From CAYVBE01 sp964572825 (GTDB taxonomy: Bacteria; Planctomycetota; Brocadiia; SM23-32), in assembly GCA_964572825.1 (NCBI GenBank), contig CAZNGS010000009.1:1-64000 (forward strand): a stretch of DNA of 64,000 nucleotides, given 5' to 3'. The notes below the pieces were generated by a model that worked only from the letters and a program-made list of their open reading frames with translations, was not told the DNA's origin and ran no database searches. This document shows positions 25,353 through 33,743 of this stretch, one piece after another. The position numbers and the translations under genes are program-made. Each line of letters opens with the position of its first letter. The first letter of the stretch is position 1.

Positions 25353-26759
25353 CTATTCCTCGGCCAGCTTGCGCACTATGTCGTCGCGCTCCACGTCGCA
25401 CTTGCGCATCAGGCGGTGGAAGCTCTCCCGTTCGATGCCGGCGTGTTCGGCCGCGCGGGTGACGTTGCCCCCGTACTGCTTGAGCACGTCGATCAGATAC
25501 TGCCTCTGGCAGCTCAGGCTGGCCTTGTCCATGGCCTTGCGGTAGGGAAGATTCACCAGGGCGGCCATGTCGGCGGGGGGGCGCTGCTCGTCCGATTCCA
25601 GAAACGGGAACAGGGAGGGGGTGATGAGGTAGTCGTCGCACAGCACCACGGCCCGCTCGATGGCGTTTTGGAGCTCGCGGACGTTGCCGGGCCAGTGGTA
25701 GTTCATCAGCTTCTCCATGGCGGCCGTGGACAGCTCGTAACGATCGGCCTCCTCGCCCGCGAACAGGCGCAGGAAGTGGTCCACCAACAGGGGGATGTCC
25801 CGGGGTCGCTCCCGCAGCGGGGGCAGGCGGATGGGGAATACGTTCAACCGATAGTAGAGGTCCTCGCGGAATCTGTCCTCCTCCATGGCCTTCTGCAGGT
25901 CCCGGTTGGTGGAGGCGATGATGCGCACGTCCACGGGGATGTCCTCGGTGTCGCCCACGCGTCGGATCTCGCGCTCCTGAATGGCGCGATTGATCTTGAC
26001 CTGCAGGTCCGCCTCCAGCTCGGTAATCTCGTCGAGGAAAAGCGACCCCCCGTCGGCCTCCATGAACAGGCCCCGTTTGTCCTTGGAGGCGCCGCTGAAA
26101 GCGCCCCGCACGTGGCCGAACAGCTCGCTCTCGATCAGCTCTTTGGGCATGGCCCCGCAGTTGATGGCCACGAAGCGGCGCCGCGCCCGATCGCTGGCGG
26201 AGTGGATGGCCCGGGCGAACAGCTCCTTGCCGGTGCCGCTCTCCCCGGTCAGCAGGACAGTTGTGTCGGCCTCGGCCGCCTTGCGGGCCAGCTCGAAGGC
26301 ATCCTTGATGGCCTCGCTCTCGCCGATGATATTGGGGAATCCGTATTTCTCCTGCACCTGTTCCTTGAGTATCTGGGTTTCCTCGCGGAGCTGCTTGCGT
26401 TCGAGCGCTTTTTCCAGGGCTATTTTCAGCTCGTCCGGCTCGAACGGCTTGGTCAGGTAGTTGTAGGCGCCGGCCTTGACCGCTTCCACGGCCTGGCTGA
26501 CGGTGGCGAAAGCCGTCATGAGGATCACCTCGGTCTGGGGCGCCCTGGCCTTCACCTGCCGCAGCAACTCCATCCCGTCCATCCCCGGCATGCGGATGTC
26601 GCTGAGCATCACGTCCACCGGCTGCCGGTCGAGCTGATCCAGGGCCCGGTCTGCCGAGCTGAACGTGCTTACCTCGTAGTCTCGTGAGAGCAACTGGGAG
26701 AGCATCTTCAGCATGCTCTCCTTGTCGTCCACCACGAATATGCGCGCTTTCGCACCCAT
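25353..26759 (-). CDS. NtrC-family sigma-54 response regulator
   Basis: A 468-residue protein with receiver, AAA+ and DNA-binding domains. The receiver is complete: acidic pair at 11-12, phosphoacceptor Asp54 in VMLSDIRMPGMDG, MTAF near 81-84 and Lys104 in TKPF. The AAA+ part has Walker A GESGTGKE (172-179) and Walker B LFLDEITE (240-247). The sigma-54 contact loop reads GAFSGA (219-224), a Ser in place of the usual Thr. The C-terminus (GNVTRAAEHAGIERESFHRLM) is the Fis-type helix-turn-helix. No histidine kinase is adjacent, so its partner is elsewhere. Confidence 0.95.
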   Translation of the reverse strand: MGAKARIFVVDDKESMLKMLSQLLSRDYEVSTFSSADRALDQLDRQPVDVMLSDIRMPGMDGMELLRQVKARAPQTEVILMTAFATVSQAVEAVKAGAYNYLTKPFEPDELKIALEKALERKQLREETQILKEQVQEKYGFPNIIGESEAIKDAFELARKAAEADTTVLLTGESGTGKELFARAIHSASDRARRRFVAINCGAMPKELIESELFGHVRGAFSGASKDKRGLFMEADGGSLFLDEITELEADLQVKINRAIQEREIRRVGDTEDIPVDVRIIASTNRDLQKAMEEDRFREDLYYRLNVFPIRLPPLRERPRDIPLLVDHFLRLFAGEEADRYELSTAAMEKLMNYHWPGNVRELQNAIERAVVLCDDYLITPSLFPFLESDEQRPPADMAALVNLPYRKAMDKASLSCQRQYLIDVLKQYGGNVTRAAEHAGIERESFHRLMRKCDVERDDIVRKLAEE

Positions 26760-26805
26760 GATGCCAGTTCAACCCCTGCATGCGGGCCCGCTGGGGCCAG
26801 CCGTC

Positions 26806-26835
26806 TTGAATCGGCGTTCCCGCCGAACCTATAAT
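26806..26835 (+). promoter_or_regulatory. Sigma-70 promoter of the DHS-like/dtd unit
   Basis: TTGAAT (26806-26811) and a perfect TATAAT (26830-26835) are 18 bases apart. Transcription would start near 26842, which makes the ATG at 26854 an unlikely start and supports the TTG at 26884 behind AAGGAGAG. Confidence 0.7.
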
Positions 26836-26883
26836 CAGGGGACATTGTAAAACATGCGCCCCAGCGCGCAAGGAGAGAGCCGC

Positions 26884-27798
26884 TTGCTGGACCCGAGTAA
26901 AGTCAAGACCTATCCCATCGCCGAGCGCCACAACCTGGTGACGCTGGACGATTTTCTCGACCCCGAGCGCACCCGTGCCGAGTGGGGCGACGAGGATTTC
27001 GAGCGCCTGTGCGGGCACGTGCACCGGGCCGCCGCGAGGGGCGGGACGGTGCTGATGCAGTTCGGCGCGCACGTGATTAAGTGCGGTCTGGGGCTGGTGG
27101 TGCGGGACCTGATGCGGCGGGGCTTCATCCGCCACGTGGCCATGAACGGGGCGTGTGCGGTGCACGACTTCGAGATCGCCCTGATCGGAGAGACCAGCGA
27201 GGACGTGGCGCAGGGCATCGAGGACGGCTCCTTCGGGATGGCCGAGGAGACCGGACGCTTCATCAACGAAACGGTCAACGCCACCTCCGAAGGCTTCGGC
27301 GCCGCGCTGGGACGCCGCATCAGCGAAGATAACCTGCCGCACCGCGACCACAGTGTCCTGTGCGGCGCCTTCCAGATGGGCGTCCGCGCCACGCTGCACG
27401 TGGCGATCGGCACGGACATCGTCCACCAGCATCCAACCTTCGACGGGGCCAGCACGGGCGCCGCCGCGCACCGGGATTTCAGGCTCTACTGCGACACCGT
27501 CTCGGGCATGAGCGGGGGGGTGCTGCTGAACTTCGGCTCCGCCGTGATCATGCCGGAGGTATTCCTGAAGGCGCTGAGCATCAGCCGCAACCTGGGCCAC
27601 CCGGTGGCGCCGCTCTACACCGCCTCTTTCGACATCCGCCGGGACATCGAGGACTACTATTTCCGGCCCTGCAAGAACGTGGTGCGGCGGCCCACTTCCA
27701 GGGGCGGGGAGGGATTCAACTTCCGCGCGGACCACCGCCAGAGCATACCGGCGCTGCACCGCCGGCTGATCCAGCTTTCGGAAGGGGAGAGCCGGTGA
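26884..27798 (+). CDS. Deoxyhypusine synthase-like protein
   Basis: A 304-residue protein. TTG 26884 is chosen because AAGGAGAG ends six bases before it and a promoter places the RNA start near 26842. The sequence resembles the deoxyhypusine synthase/homospermidine-synthase-like family: GHVHRAAARGGTVLMQFGAHVIKCGL, IRHVAMNGACAVHDFEIAL followed by IGETSEDV, AIGTDIVHQHPTFDGASTG, GHPVAPLYTASFDI. The eukaryotic catalytic lysine context near the C-terminus is not recognisable, and bacteria lack eIF5A hypusine. The bacterial members' substrate, probably a polyamine with NAD, is uncertain. Its stop overlaps the GTG of dtd by four bases, so the two are translationally coupled. Confidence 0.6.
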   Translation: MLDPSKVKTYPIAERHNLVTLDDFLDPERTRAEWGDEDFERLCGHVHRAAARGGTVLMQFGAHVIKCGLGLVVRDLMRRGFIRHVAMNGACAVHDFEIALIGETSEDVAQGIEDGSFGMAEETGRFINETVNATSEGFGAALGRRISEDNLPHRDHSVLCGAFQMGVRATLHVAIGTDIVHQHPTFDGASTGAAAHRDFRLYCDTVSGMSGGVLLNFGSAVIMPEVFLKALSISRNLGHPVAPLYTASFDIRRDIEDYYFRPCKNVVRRPTSRGGEGFNFRADHRQSIPALHRRLIQLSEGESR

Positions 27799-28244
27799 GG
27801 GCGGTCGTACAGCGCGTCTCGGAGGCGTCAGTCCGCGTGGACGGCCGGCTGCTGGCACGCATCGGCGCCGGGCTGGTGGTGCTGCTGGGCATGGGCGAAG
27901 AAGACCACGAAGAGCACGCCGCCTACATGGCCGGCAAGATAGCCGGCCTGCGGGTCTTCGAAGACGACGAGGGCCGGATGAACCTGTCCGTCGGCGAGGT
28001 GGGCGGCGCGTTGCTGATCGTGCCGCAGTTCACCCTCTACGGCGACTGCCGCAAGGGACGGCGTCCGTCGTTCAGCCACGCCGCGCCGCCGGACCGCGCG
28101 GAGCGGCTTTACGAGCTTGTGGTCGAGCGCCTGCGCGGGCGGGGCCTGGAGGTCCAGACGGGCAGTTTCGGGGCGGAGATGGCCGTCTCCCTGGTCAACG
28201 AAGGGCCGGTGACGCTTTTGCTGGACAGCGCGCGGCAGTTCTGA
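27795..28244 (+). CDS. dtd: D-aminoacyl-tRNA deacylase
   Basis: A 149-residue protein starting at GTG 27795 (GTGA overlap with the preceding stop). It matches the full length of bacterial Dtd. Landmarks are RAVVQRVSEASVRVDG, KIAGLRVFEDDEGRMNLSV, the catalytic Ser-Gln-type segment VPQFTLYGDCRKGRRPSF, and the GP dipeptide NEGPVTLLLDS that excludes L-amino acids. The usual SQFTLYGD has Pro here instead of Ser (PQFTLYGD). The enzyme removes D-amino acids and glycine mischarged on tRNA in the cytoplasm. Confidence 0.95.
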   Translation: MRAVVQRVSEASVRVDGRLLARIGAGLVVLLGMGEEDHEEHAAYMAGKIAGLRVFEDDEGRMNLSVGEVGGALLIVPQFTLYGDCRKGRRPSFSHAAPPDRAERLYELVVERLRGRGLEVQTGSFGAEMAVSLVNEGPVTLLLDSARQF

Positions 28245-28270
28245 GCAATCCTCCGTCGGGAGCAGCGAAA

Positions 28271-28945
28271 ATGAGAGCGGTTGTGGCAGCGGTCTTGACC
28301 GGATTGATCCTCAGCCTGGCGGGGTGTGCCGTCGGCGGTGAGTTGCATCGCGATCCCGCCGCAGCCGCTGACCAGGAGCCGGCGGGGCACTGGCACCTCA
28401 CCGATATCGGCGGAGCGCCTCCCGCCCTGAGCGCCTCCGCGCCAGCGGCGCCGCATCGGCCGCGCCTGCGCCCTCCGCGAGTTCAAGGGCGCCTGGACGT
28501 GCCGCTGAAGCGGCGGTGGGATTACATCATTCTGCATCACAGCGCGGACGAGGTGGGCAGCGCGGAGGCCTTCGATCAGTATCACCGCAGGCACAACGGC
28601 TGGCTGGGGGTGGGCTACGATTTCGTGATCGGCAACGGACACGGCGCCCCCGACGGCCTGGTGCAGGTGACCTTCCGGTGGGAGAAGCAGATCCAGGGCG
28701 CCCACGCCGGCCACGATCTGTACAATCAGCACGGCGTCGGCATCTGCCTGGTGGGGGACTTCGAGCACGGCTACCCCACCCGGAAACAGATGGAGGCGCT
28801 GGTGGGGCTGGTCAACTACCTGCAGGAGCGATGCCACATCCCCACCGACCACATCCTGGGACACTGCCACGTGCGCCCGGGCGGAACGAAGTGCCCCGGC
28901 AGGAACTTCCGCTGGTACGAGCTGTTCGCCCGCCTGCAGCACTGA
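28271..28945 (+). CDS. PGRP/N-acetylmuramoyl-L-alanine amidase-like lipoprotein
   Basis: A 224-residue lipoprotein with lipobox LAGC (Cys19) and a Pro/Ala-rich linker to about residue 80. Residues 84-220 form an Amidase_2/PGRP-like domain. YIILHHSADEVGSAEAFDQYH gives the first zinc His (89/90), GHCHVRPGGTKCPGRNF the second His and Cys208, the T7-lysozyme type of third ligand. GVGYDFVIGN and HGVGICLVGDF complete the fold. Its likely job is cleaving the amide between muramic acid and L-alanine at the cell envelope, so peptidoglycan turnover is the expected context. It is 26 bases downstream of dtd. Confidence 0.88.
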   Translation: MRAVVAAVLTGLILSLAGCAVGGELHRDPAAAADQEPAGHWHLTDIGGAPPALSASAPAAPHRPRLRPPRVQGRLDVPLKRRWDYIILHHSADEVGSAEAFDQYHRRHNGWLGVGYDFVIGNGHGAPDGLVQVTFRWEKQIQGAHAGHDLYNQHGVGICLVGDFEHGYPTRKQMEALVGLVNYLQERCHIPTDHILGHCHVRPGGTKCPGRNFRWYELFARLQH

Positions 28946-28986
28946 CGCATCCCTTTGGGCAGGTGATCTTCCCCGCCGGCACGCCC

Positions 28987-30192
28987 TCAGGGCGCGTACC
29001 GCTGCAGCGCGGCGGCGAACTCCCGCGCAGTGGCAAACCGGTCCCGCGGCGCTTTTTCGGTGGCCCTGCGGATCACGTCCGCCACGGGGTCCGGGATGAG
29101 GGGAGAGGGCTCGCGGGGGTCCAGCAGCGGCTCGTAGAGATGCTGATACATCAGCGCCAGGTGGGTTCGGTCCCCGTAGGGCAGCCTGCCCAGCAGGGCG
29201 TAGTAGAGCACCAGCCCCATGGCGTAGAGATCGGTGGCGGGGCTGAGCGCTTCGCCTCGCCACTGCTCCGGAGCCATAAAATGGGGCGAACCCATGAGCC
29301 TGCCGGTGGTGGTCAGGCTGGTGGTCTCCTCCAGGAGGCGCGAGACGCCGAAGTCGGTCAACCGCGCTGCCCCGTCCTCGTGGATCAGGATATTGCCCGG
29401 CTTCACGTCGCCGTGCACGATCTTCCGTCCGTGTACCTCCTGCAAGGCGTCGAGCGTCTCCGCGCACAATCGACAGGCCTCCCCGGCGCGCAGGGGACCC
29501 CGCCGGCGGACCGTCTCGTGAAGGGAGACCCCCGGCACCAGCTCCATCTCGATGTAGGGAATGCCCTCGGCCACCCCCATGTCGAAGACGCGCACGATGT
29601 TGGGATGGGTGATCGAGGTGGCCACGGCCGCCTCGCGGCGCAGCCGTTGGAAGGACCTGGCGGCGGGCTCCAGGGGCTGGAAATCGAGGAGTTTGAGCGC
29701 AATCACGCGGGCGCTGCGCACGTTCCGCGCCCTGTAGACCTTCCCCGCTCCCCCTTTGCCCAGCAGCTCCAGCAATTCGAAATGGGCGAATCGCCGCCCC
29801 GGCGGCGCCAGCTCGAAGGCCGCCACCGATTCCGCGGCGCGCGGCCGGTCCGCCCACCGGTGACCCAGCAGGAAGGCGCTCCGGCCCTTTATTATGGCTT
29901 CGCCACACAGGGGACAGTAGGCGTCGGGATGGATGCGTTCCGAGCGCACGCGGAATCTCCCCCCGCAACCGGGACAGTGGACGGGCAGGTAGTCCGGCCC
30001 CAGGGCCAGCAGCGCCGCCTGCCCGGCCACCCGCGGATGGGCGGCCAGCACCTTTTCCTCCAGGGCCACCAGGTCATCCGGTGCCTCGCCGCAGGCGATG
30101 GCGCGCAGATGCCCGGCCAGCTCACCAGAGGTGAGAATCTCCTCATCCAGCAATCGCAGCCCGAACAGGAGGGCATCCGCCGAGACGCTCAT
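28987..30192 (-). CDS. Hanks-type Ser/Thr protein kinase with N-terminal zinc ribbon
   Basis: A 401-residue cytoplasmic kinase. An N-terminal helical region (1-70) is followed by a zinc ribbon with Cys73, Cys76, Cys93 and Cys96. The kinase domain begins near residue 135 (FELLELLGKGGAGKVYRARN), with ATP-binding Lys in VIALKLLDF, catalytic loop HGDVKPGNILI (HGD instead of HRD), Mg2+ loop DFGVSR and the MAPEQW substrate loop. There is no membrane helix or PASTA repeat, unlike PknB-type sensors. Soluble zinc-ribbon kinases of this kind are frequent in planctomycetes. Substrates are unknown. No phosphatase is adjacent, although a PP2C-type phosphatase gene starts 3.5 kb to the right. Confidence 0.92.
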   Translation of the reverse strand: MSVSADALLFGLRLLDEEILTSGELAGHLRAIACGEAPDDLVALEEKVLAAHPRVAGQAALLALGPDYLPVHCPGCGGRFRVRSERIHPDAYCPLCGEAIIKGRSAFLLGHRWADRPRAAESVAAFELAPPGRRFAHFELLELLGKGGAGKVYRARNVRSARVIALKLLDFQPLEPAARSFQRLRREAAVATSITHPNIVRVFDMGVAEGIPYIEMELVPGVSLHETVRRRGPLRAGEACRLCAETLDALQEVHGRKIVHGDVKPGNILIHEDGAARLTDFGVSRLLEETTSLTTTGRLMGSPHFMAPEQWRGEALSPATDLYAMGLVLYYALLGRLPYGDRTHLALMYQHLYEPLLDPREPSPLIPDPVADVIRRATEKAPRDRFATAREFAAALQRYAP

Positions 30193-30222
30193 CGCAGGCT
30201 CCGCAGTGGCAGCACGGGGGAT

Positions 30223-32259
30223 TCAGTGCAGGCCCAGAAGGCGTTCCAGTTCTTCCTCGGTCAGCTCGCGCACGCCCTCGGCCCTGGCGCGCTCCAGCTT
30301 GCCGCCGGGGTTCTCCCCCACGACGATGTAGTCGGTGTTTCCGCTCACGCTGCCGGTGACCCGCCCGCCCTGCGACTCGATCAGCCGGGTGGCCTCGTCC
30401 CGGGTGTAGCCCTCCAGGGCGCCGGTCAGCACGAAGGTGTGGTCGGCCACGTCGGGGTTCTCCCCGACGGCGGCCATTTGTGAGCGCATGTTTACCCCGG
30501 CCGCTTCCAGCTTGTCCAGAACCTCGCCGGTGGACTCTTTCTGGAAGAACTCCACGATCGCCTCGGCCACGACGGGGCCGATCTCGTCGATCTCTTCGAG
30601 CTTCTCGGCGTGGGCCGTCCGCAGGGCGTCCATGTCCTCGAAGTTCCGCGCCAGCACGTCCGCCAGATGCGAGCCGACGTGAGGTATCCCAATCCCGAAC
30701 AGCAACCGCGCCAGGCCACGCCCCTTGCTGGCCTGGATGGCTTCCATCAGGTTACGGGTGGACTTCTCGGCCATGCGCTCCAGGGCGCACACTTGCTCTT
30801 CATCGAGGCCGTAGAGGTCGCCAACGTCGTGGACCAGGTCGTTCTGGACCAACTGCTCGGCCAGCACTTCACCCAGGCCTTCTATGTCCATTGCCCCGCG
30901 TCCGGCGAAATGCGTTATCCGCTCCACCCGCTGGGCGGGGCAACGGGGGTTGATGCAGCGGATGTAGACGCCGTCCGGGTCGCGGCGCACCCCCTCTCCG
31001 CAACTGGGGCAGACCTCCGGACGGGTGAAGGGCTCCTCCTCGCCGGTGCGCTTTTCCTCGATGACCTTCACCACCTGGGGGATTATCTCGCCCGCCTTCT
31101 CCACCAGCACGTGGTCGCCCACGCGGACGTCCTTGCGCTCCAGCTCGTCGAAATTGTGCAGTGACGCGCGGGTTACGGTGGTGCCGCTCAGGTGGACGGG
31201 CTCCAGGATGGCCACGGGCGTCAGTTGCCCGGTCTTGCCCACGTTGATCTCGATTCGTTCGACCGGACTGACCTGCTGCTCGGCGGCGAACTTGTAGGCC
31301 ATCATCCACCGGGGTGCTTTGCTGGTCGCCCCCAGGCGCTCTCTCTGCTCGATGCTGTCCAGCTTCACCACCAGCCCGTCCACGGGGTAGTCCAGCTCGT
31401 CGATGTGGCCCTCCCGGTAGCGGCAGCGCTTCAGCACCTCTGCCACGTCCCGGCATTTTTCGGCGTTGGGATTGGTGGGGCAGCGGTGGCGCTGCAGCCA
31501 CCGGAGCCGCTCCCAGTGCGAGTCGGGGACGTCGAGGCCCTCCACCGTGGCTATCTCGTAGGTGAAGGCGCGCAGGCGGCGCTCGGCGGTGATGGAGGGG
31601 TCCAGCAGCTTCAGCGAACCGGCGGTGGCGTTGCGCGGGTTGGCGAACGGCTCCTGGTCCGATTCACTGCGCTGGCGGTTGATCTCATTGAACGCATCGA
31701 AGGACATGTATATCTCGCCGCGCACCTCCAGCACGGAGCCCTCCAGGGAGTGCTCCCCTTCGGACGGTCCGGCCAGCCTGAGGGGCAGGTTGGCCACCGT
31801 CCGCGCGTTCTGCGTCACGTCGTCTCCCTGCACGCCGTTGCCGCGCGTGATGGCCCGCTGCAGCGACCCGTCCCGGTAGATCAGGTTGATGGCGACCCCG
31901 TCGATCTTCGGCTCCACCACGTAGGACCACTCGGCGTCGTCGCCCAGCAGGCGGCCGACGCGTCGGTCGAACTCGCGCACTTCCTCCTCGTTGTAGGTGT
32001 TGTCAATGCTGAGCATGGGCGAGAGATGCTCGGCGGTGGTGAACTCCTCCAGCGGCTCGCCGCCGACGCGTTGGGTGGGGCTGTCCGGGGTGACCAGGTC
32101 GGGGTTTTCGGCCTCCAGGCGCCGCAGCTCCTCCATGAGGGCGTCGAACTCGCGGTCGGATATCTCCGGCTCATTCTTGACGTAATACAGGTAATTGTGA
32201 CGGCGGACCTTCTGGCGGAGCTCTTCGATGCGCTGTTCGGCGTCTCTGTCCTCACCCAT
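30223..32259 (-). CDS. ligA: NAD-dependent DNA ligase
   Basis: A complete 678-residue LigA. ATG 32259 is preferred to an in-frame TTG eight codons upstream, though neither has an ideal ribosome binding site. The adenylated lysine is Lys118 in EPKIDGVAINL. The zinc finger CPSCGEGVRRDPDG...CINPRCPAQ near 400-430 is intact. Helix-hairpin-helix repeats follow (GIPHVGSHLADVLARNF, IDEIGPVVAEAIVEFF). The C-terminal BRCT domain (about 598-678) includes TFVLTGALEGYTRDEATRLI. The enzyme seals nicks in replication and repair. Confidence 0.98.
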   Translation of the reverse strand: MGEDRDAEQRIEELRQKVRRHNYLYYVKNEPEISDREFDALMEELRRLEAENPDLVTPDSPTQRVGGEPLEEFTTAEHLSPMLSIDNTYNEEEVREFDRRVGRLLGDDAEWSYVVEPKIDGVAINLIYRDGSLQRAITRGNGVQGDDVTQNARTVANLPLRLAGPSEGEHSLEGSVLEVRGEIYMSFDAFNEINRQRSESDQEPFANPRNATAGSLKLLDPSITAERRLRAFTYEIATVEGLDVPDSHWERLRWLQRHRCPTNPNAEKCRDVAEVLKRCRYREGHIDELDYPVDGLVVKLDSIEQRERLGATSKAPRWMMAYKFAAEQQVSPVERIEINVGKTGQLTPVAILEPVHLSGTTVTRASLHNFDELERKDVRVGDHVLVEKAGEIIPQVVKVIEEKRTGEEEPFTRPEVCPSCGEGVRRDPDGVYIRCINPRCPAQRVERITHFAGRGAMDIEGLGEVLAEQLVQNDLVHDVGDLYGLDEEQVCALERMAEKSTRNLMEAIQASKGRGLARLLFGIGIPHVGSHLADVLARNFEDMDALRTAHAEKLEEIDEIGPVVAEAIVEFFQKESTGEVLDKLEAAGVNMRSQMAAVGENPDVADHTFVLTGALEGYTRDEATRLIESQGGRVTGSVSGNTDYIVVGENPGGKLERARAEGVRELTEEELERLLGLH

Positions 32260-32289
32260 CTGTGGCGTGTGCGCCTCTCCCAACGGAGA

Positions 32290-33003
32290 TCAGTCCGCTT
32301 CGCCGGCCACCTCGTCGAAAAACCGGCGCAGGTCCACCGTGCAGGGCTCGCAGAATGGACCGTGCCGGATGCGGTCTTCGGTGAGCCGGTCCCAGTCTTC
32401 CGGCGCCTCATGGGCGGGCCTCAGTATGCACGTGTTCGAGCAGTAGCGCTCGTCGCCTTCCAGCGTCACGTCGTCCCGGCGCATGTCCGGCAGGCCGAAC
32501 ATGAAACACAACTGGCGCATCACCTCGGTCTTCAGGTAGCTGTAGGGCAGGCCCCAGATGTGATCGATCCGGTGGGTGCTGACCACGGCGGCCGTCAGTT
32601 GCTGGGCCCGCCCGACCAGGTACTGCTCTCCGCCCTCCTCGCCGTTGTTGCCGCCGGGCCGGAACATGTCCTCTTCCATGATGAACAGGTCGTAGTGGTC
32701 CCCCAGGAGGTCTTCGTTTCGCCAGGGCTCACTGGCAAAGGACTGAAGGATGCGATCGCAGTCAACCTGGAGCCTTTTCTCGTCCAGCGCGTCGTAGACG
32801 TACCAGTCGATGCTGCGGAAGGGGACCAGTTCGTCGTCCTCGTCGCGCCATTTGCGGTCCCGGTAGTGGCGGTAGTCGTGGATGGGCGGGGGCGTGCGGC
32901 ACTTGCCGATGCTCAGCACCTCCTTGATGCCGTCGAAGATGGCCACCTTCTCGGGCCAGAAGCCCTTGTTATTGAACAGGTTGAGGGGTTTGTACTTCTT
33001 CAT
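32290..33003 (-). CDS. Archaemetzincin-like protein with lost zinc motif
   Basis: A 237-residue protein, ATG 33003 overlapping the nitroreductase stop (ATGA). The overall pattern resembles archaemetzincins: a strand DHYDLFIMEEDMF like the family's TDxDLF segment, LTAAVVSTHRI like its AVVS-R strand, a helix ending FGL, then four cysteines (188, 192, 218, 221) as C-x3-C ... C-x2-C like the structural zinc site. Where the family has HExxHxxGxxH, this protein reads RQLCFMFGLPD (163-173): the three histidines and the glutamate are all replaced, only the Gly remains. If the relationship holds, it is a pseudoprotease, perhaps still with a structural zinc. No other family is suggested by the sequence. 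Confidence 0.45.
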   Translation of the reverse strand: MKKYKPLNLFNNKGFWPEKVAIFDGIKEVLSIGKCRTPPPIHDYRHYRDRKWRDEDDELVPFRSIDWYVYDALDEKRLQVDCDRILQSFASEPWRNEDLLGDHYDLFIMEEDMFRPGGNNGEEGGEQYLVGRAQQLTAAVVSTHRIDHIWGLPYSYLKTEVMRQLCFMFGLPDMRRDDVTLEGDERYCSNTCILRPAHEAPEDWDRLTEDRIRHGPFCEPCTVDLRRFFDEVAGEAD

Positions 33004-33503
33004 CGGTACTGCACAATCTCCTCCAGAGGCTTGCGCGGCGTGGGCGCAGGCTCCTCGGCGGGATAGCCCAGCGGCGTCATGGCCACCGGCTCCAGCTCCG
33101 GGGGGATATCCAGGATCTCTCGCGTCTTTTCCGGCTTGAATGCGCCTATCCAGCAGGTCCCCAGCCCCTCGGCGGTGGCGGCCAGCACCAGGTGCTCCAC
33201 GGCGATGGCCAGGTCCACGTCGGCGTAGCTCTTCCCGTCCCGGCGGTGCCACGCCTCCCTGGGCCGGTGGCAGGCGCACACGATGACGGGCGCCGCCGCG
33301 AACCAGTCCTGCGAATACGCCTCCAGCAGGCGCCGCCGGGTCGGTGCATCGCGGATGACGTAGAAGTAAACCGGCTGGCGGTTGGCGGCGCTGGGGGCCA
33401 TTCGAGCGGCCTGCAGCACCCGCTGGAGTTTCTCCTTTTCCACCGGCTTCTCTCGGTAGGCCCGCACGCTGCGGCGTTGCGTCACGACATCGTAGAAATC
33501 CAT
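33000..33503 (-). CDS. Nitroreductase-family flavoprotein
   Basis: A 167-residue FMN-dependent oxidoreductase. GGGAGG precedes ATG 33503. FMN-binding landmarks are QRRSVRAYREKPVEKEKL, ARMAPSAANRQPVYFYVIRD and the C-terminal LGTCWIGAFKPEKTREIL. The enzyme is on the short side for the family. It presumably reduces quinones, nitro compounds or a flavin-type cofactor using NAD(P)H. It overlaps the archaemetzincin-like gene by four bases, implying joint expression. Confidence 0.92.
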   Translation of the reverse strand: MDFYDVVTQRRSVRAYREKPVEKEKLQRVLQAARMAPSAANRQPVYFYVIRDAPTRRRLLEAYSQDWFAAAPVIVCACHRPREAWHRRDGKSYADVDLAIAVEHLVLAATAEGLGTCWIGAFKPEKTREILDIPPELEPVAMTPLGYPAEEPAPTPRKPLEEIVQYR

Positions 33504-33686
33504 GACCGTCCTCCCCGCTGATAGTCACGTACATTATTCACCACCTTCTGCCCGTTTGCAAGCAGGTGGCGGCTGTGCCGCATGCTTGCTCGGTAGCAGA
33601 ATGCACCCATGCCCGGGGGACCGCCGGGGCTTGCGAATGCCTCCGGCCCCGCCCCGGTGTGCTGGCTTTGCGGGTTGCCGCTGCAC

Positions 33687-33692
33687 TATAAT
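33687..33692 (+). promoter_or_regulatory. Candidate -10 element for the GAF-PP2C gene
   Basis: A perfect TATAAT lies 52 bases before the ATG at 33744. The best -35 match is poor (GGCTTT at 17-base spacing), so the promoter is only probable. Confidence 0.4.
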
Positions 33693-33743
33693 GCGCACGG
33701 ACGTCGCGGGCAGGGATCGTCTCCGGACGGGGGGCAACAGGCG

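Noticed and set aside
26854..26883. ATG start for the DHS-like gene
   Set aside because: The ATG is only about 12 bases from the predicted RNA start and lacks a ribosome binding site; the TTG has a perfect one.
22542..27858. Very long frames opposite the sigma-54 activator genes
   Set aside because: They mirror the two regulators and neighbours and have no recognisable domains; GC-rich third positions explain them.
31192..33066. A 624-codon plus-strand frame over ligA
   Set aside because: Antisense shadow of ligA and the archaemetzincin-like gene.
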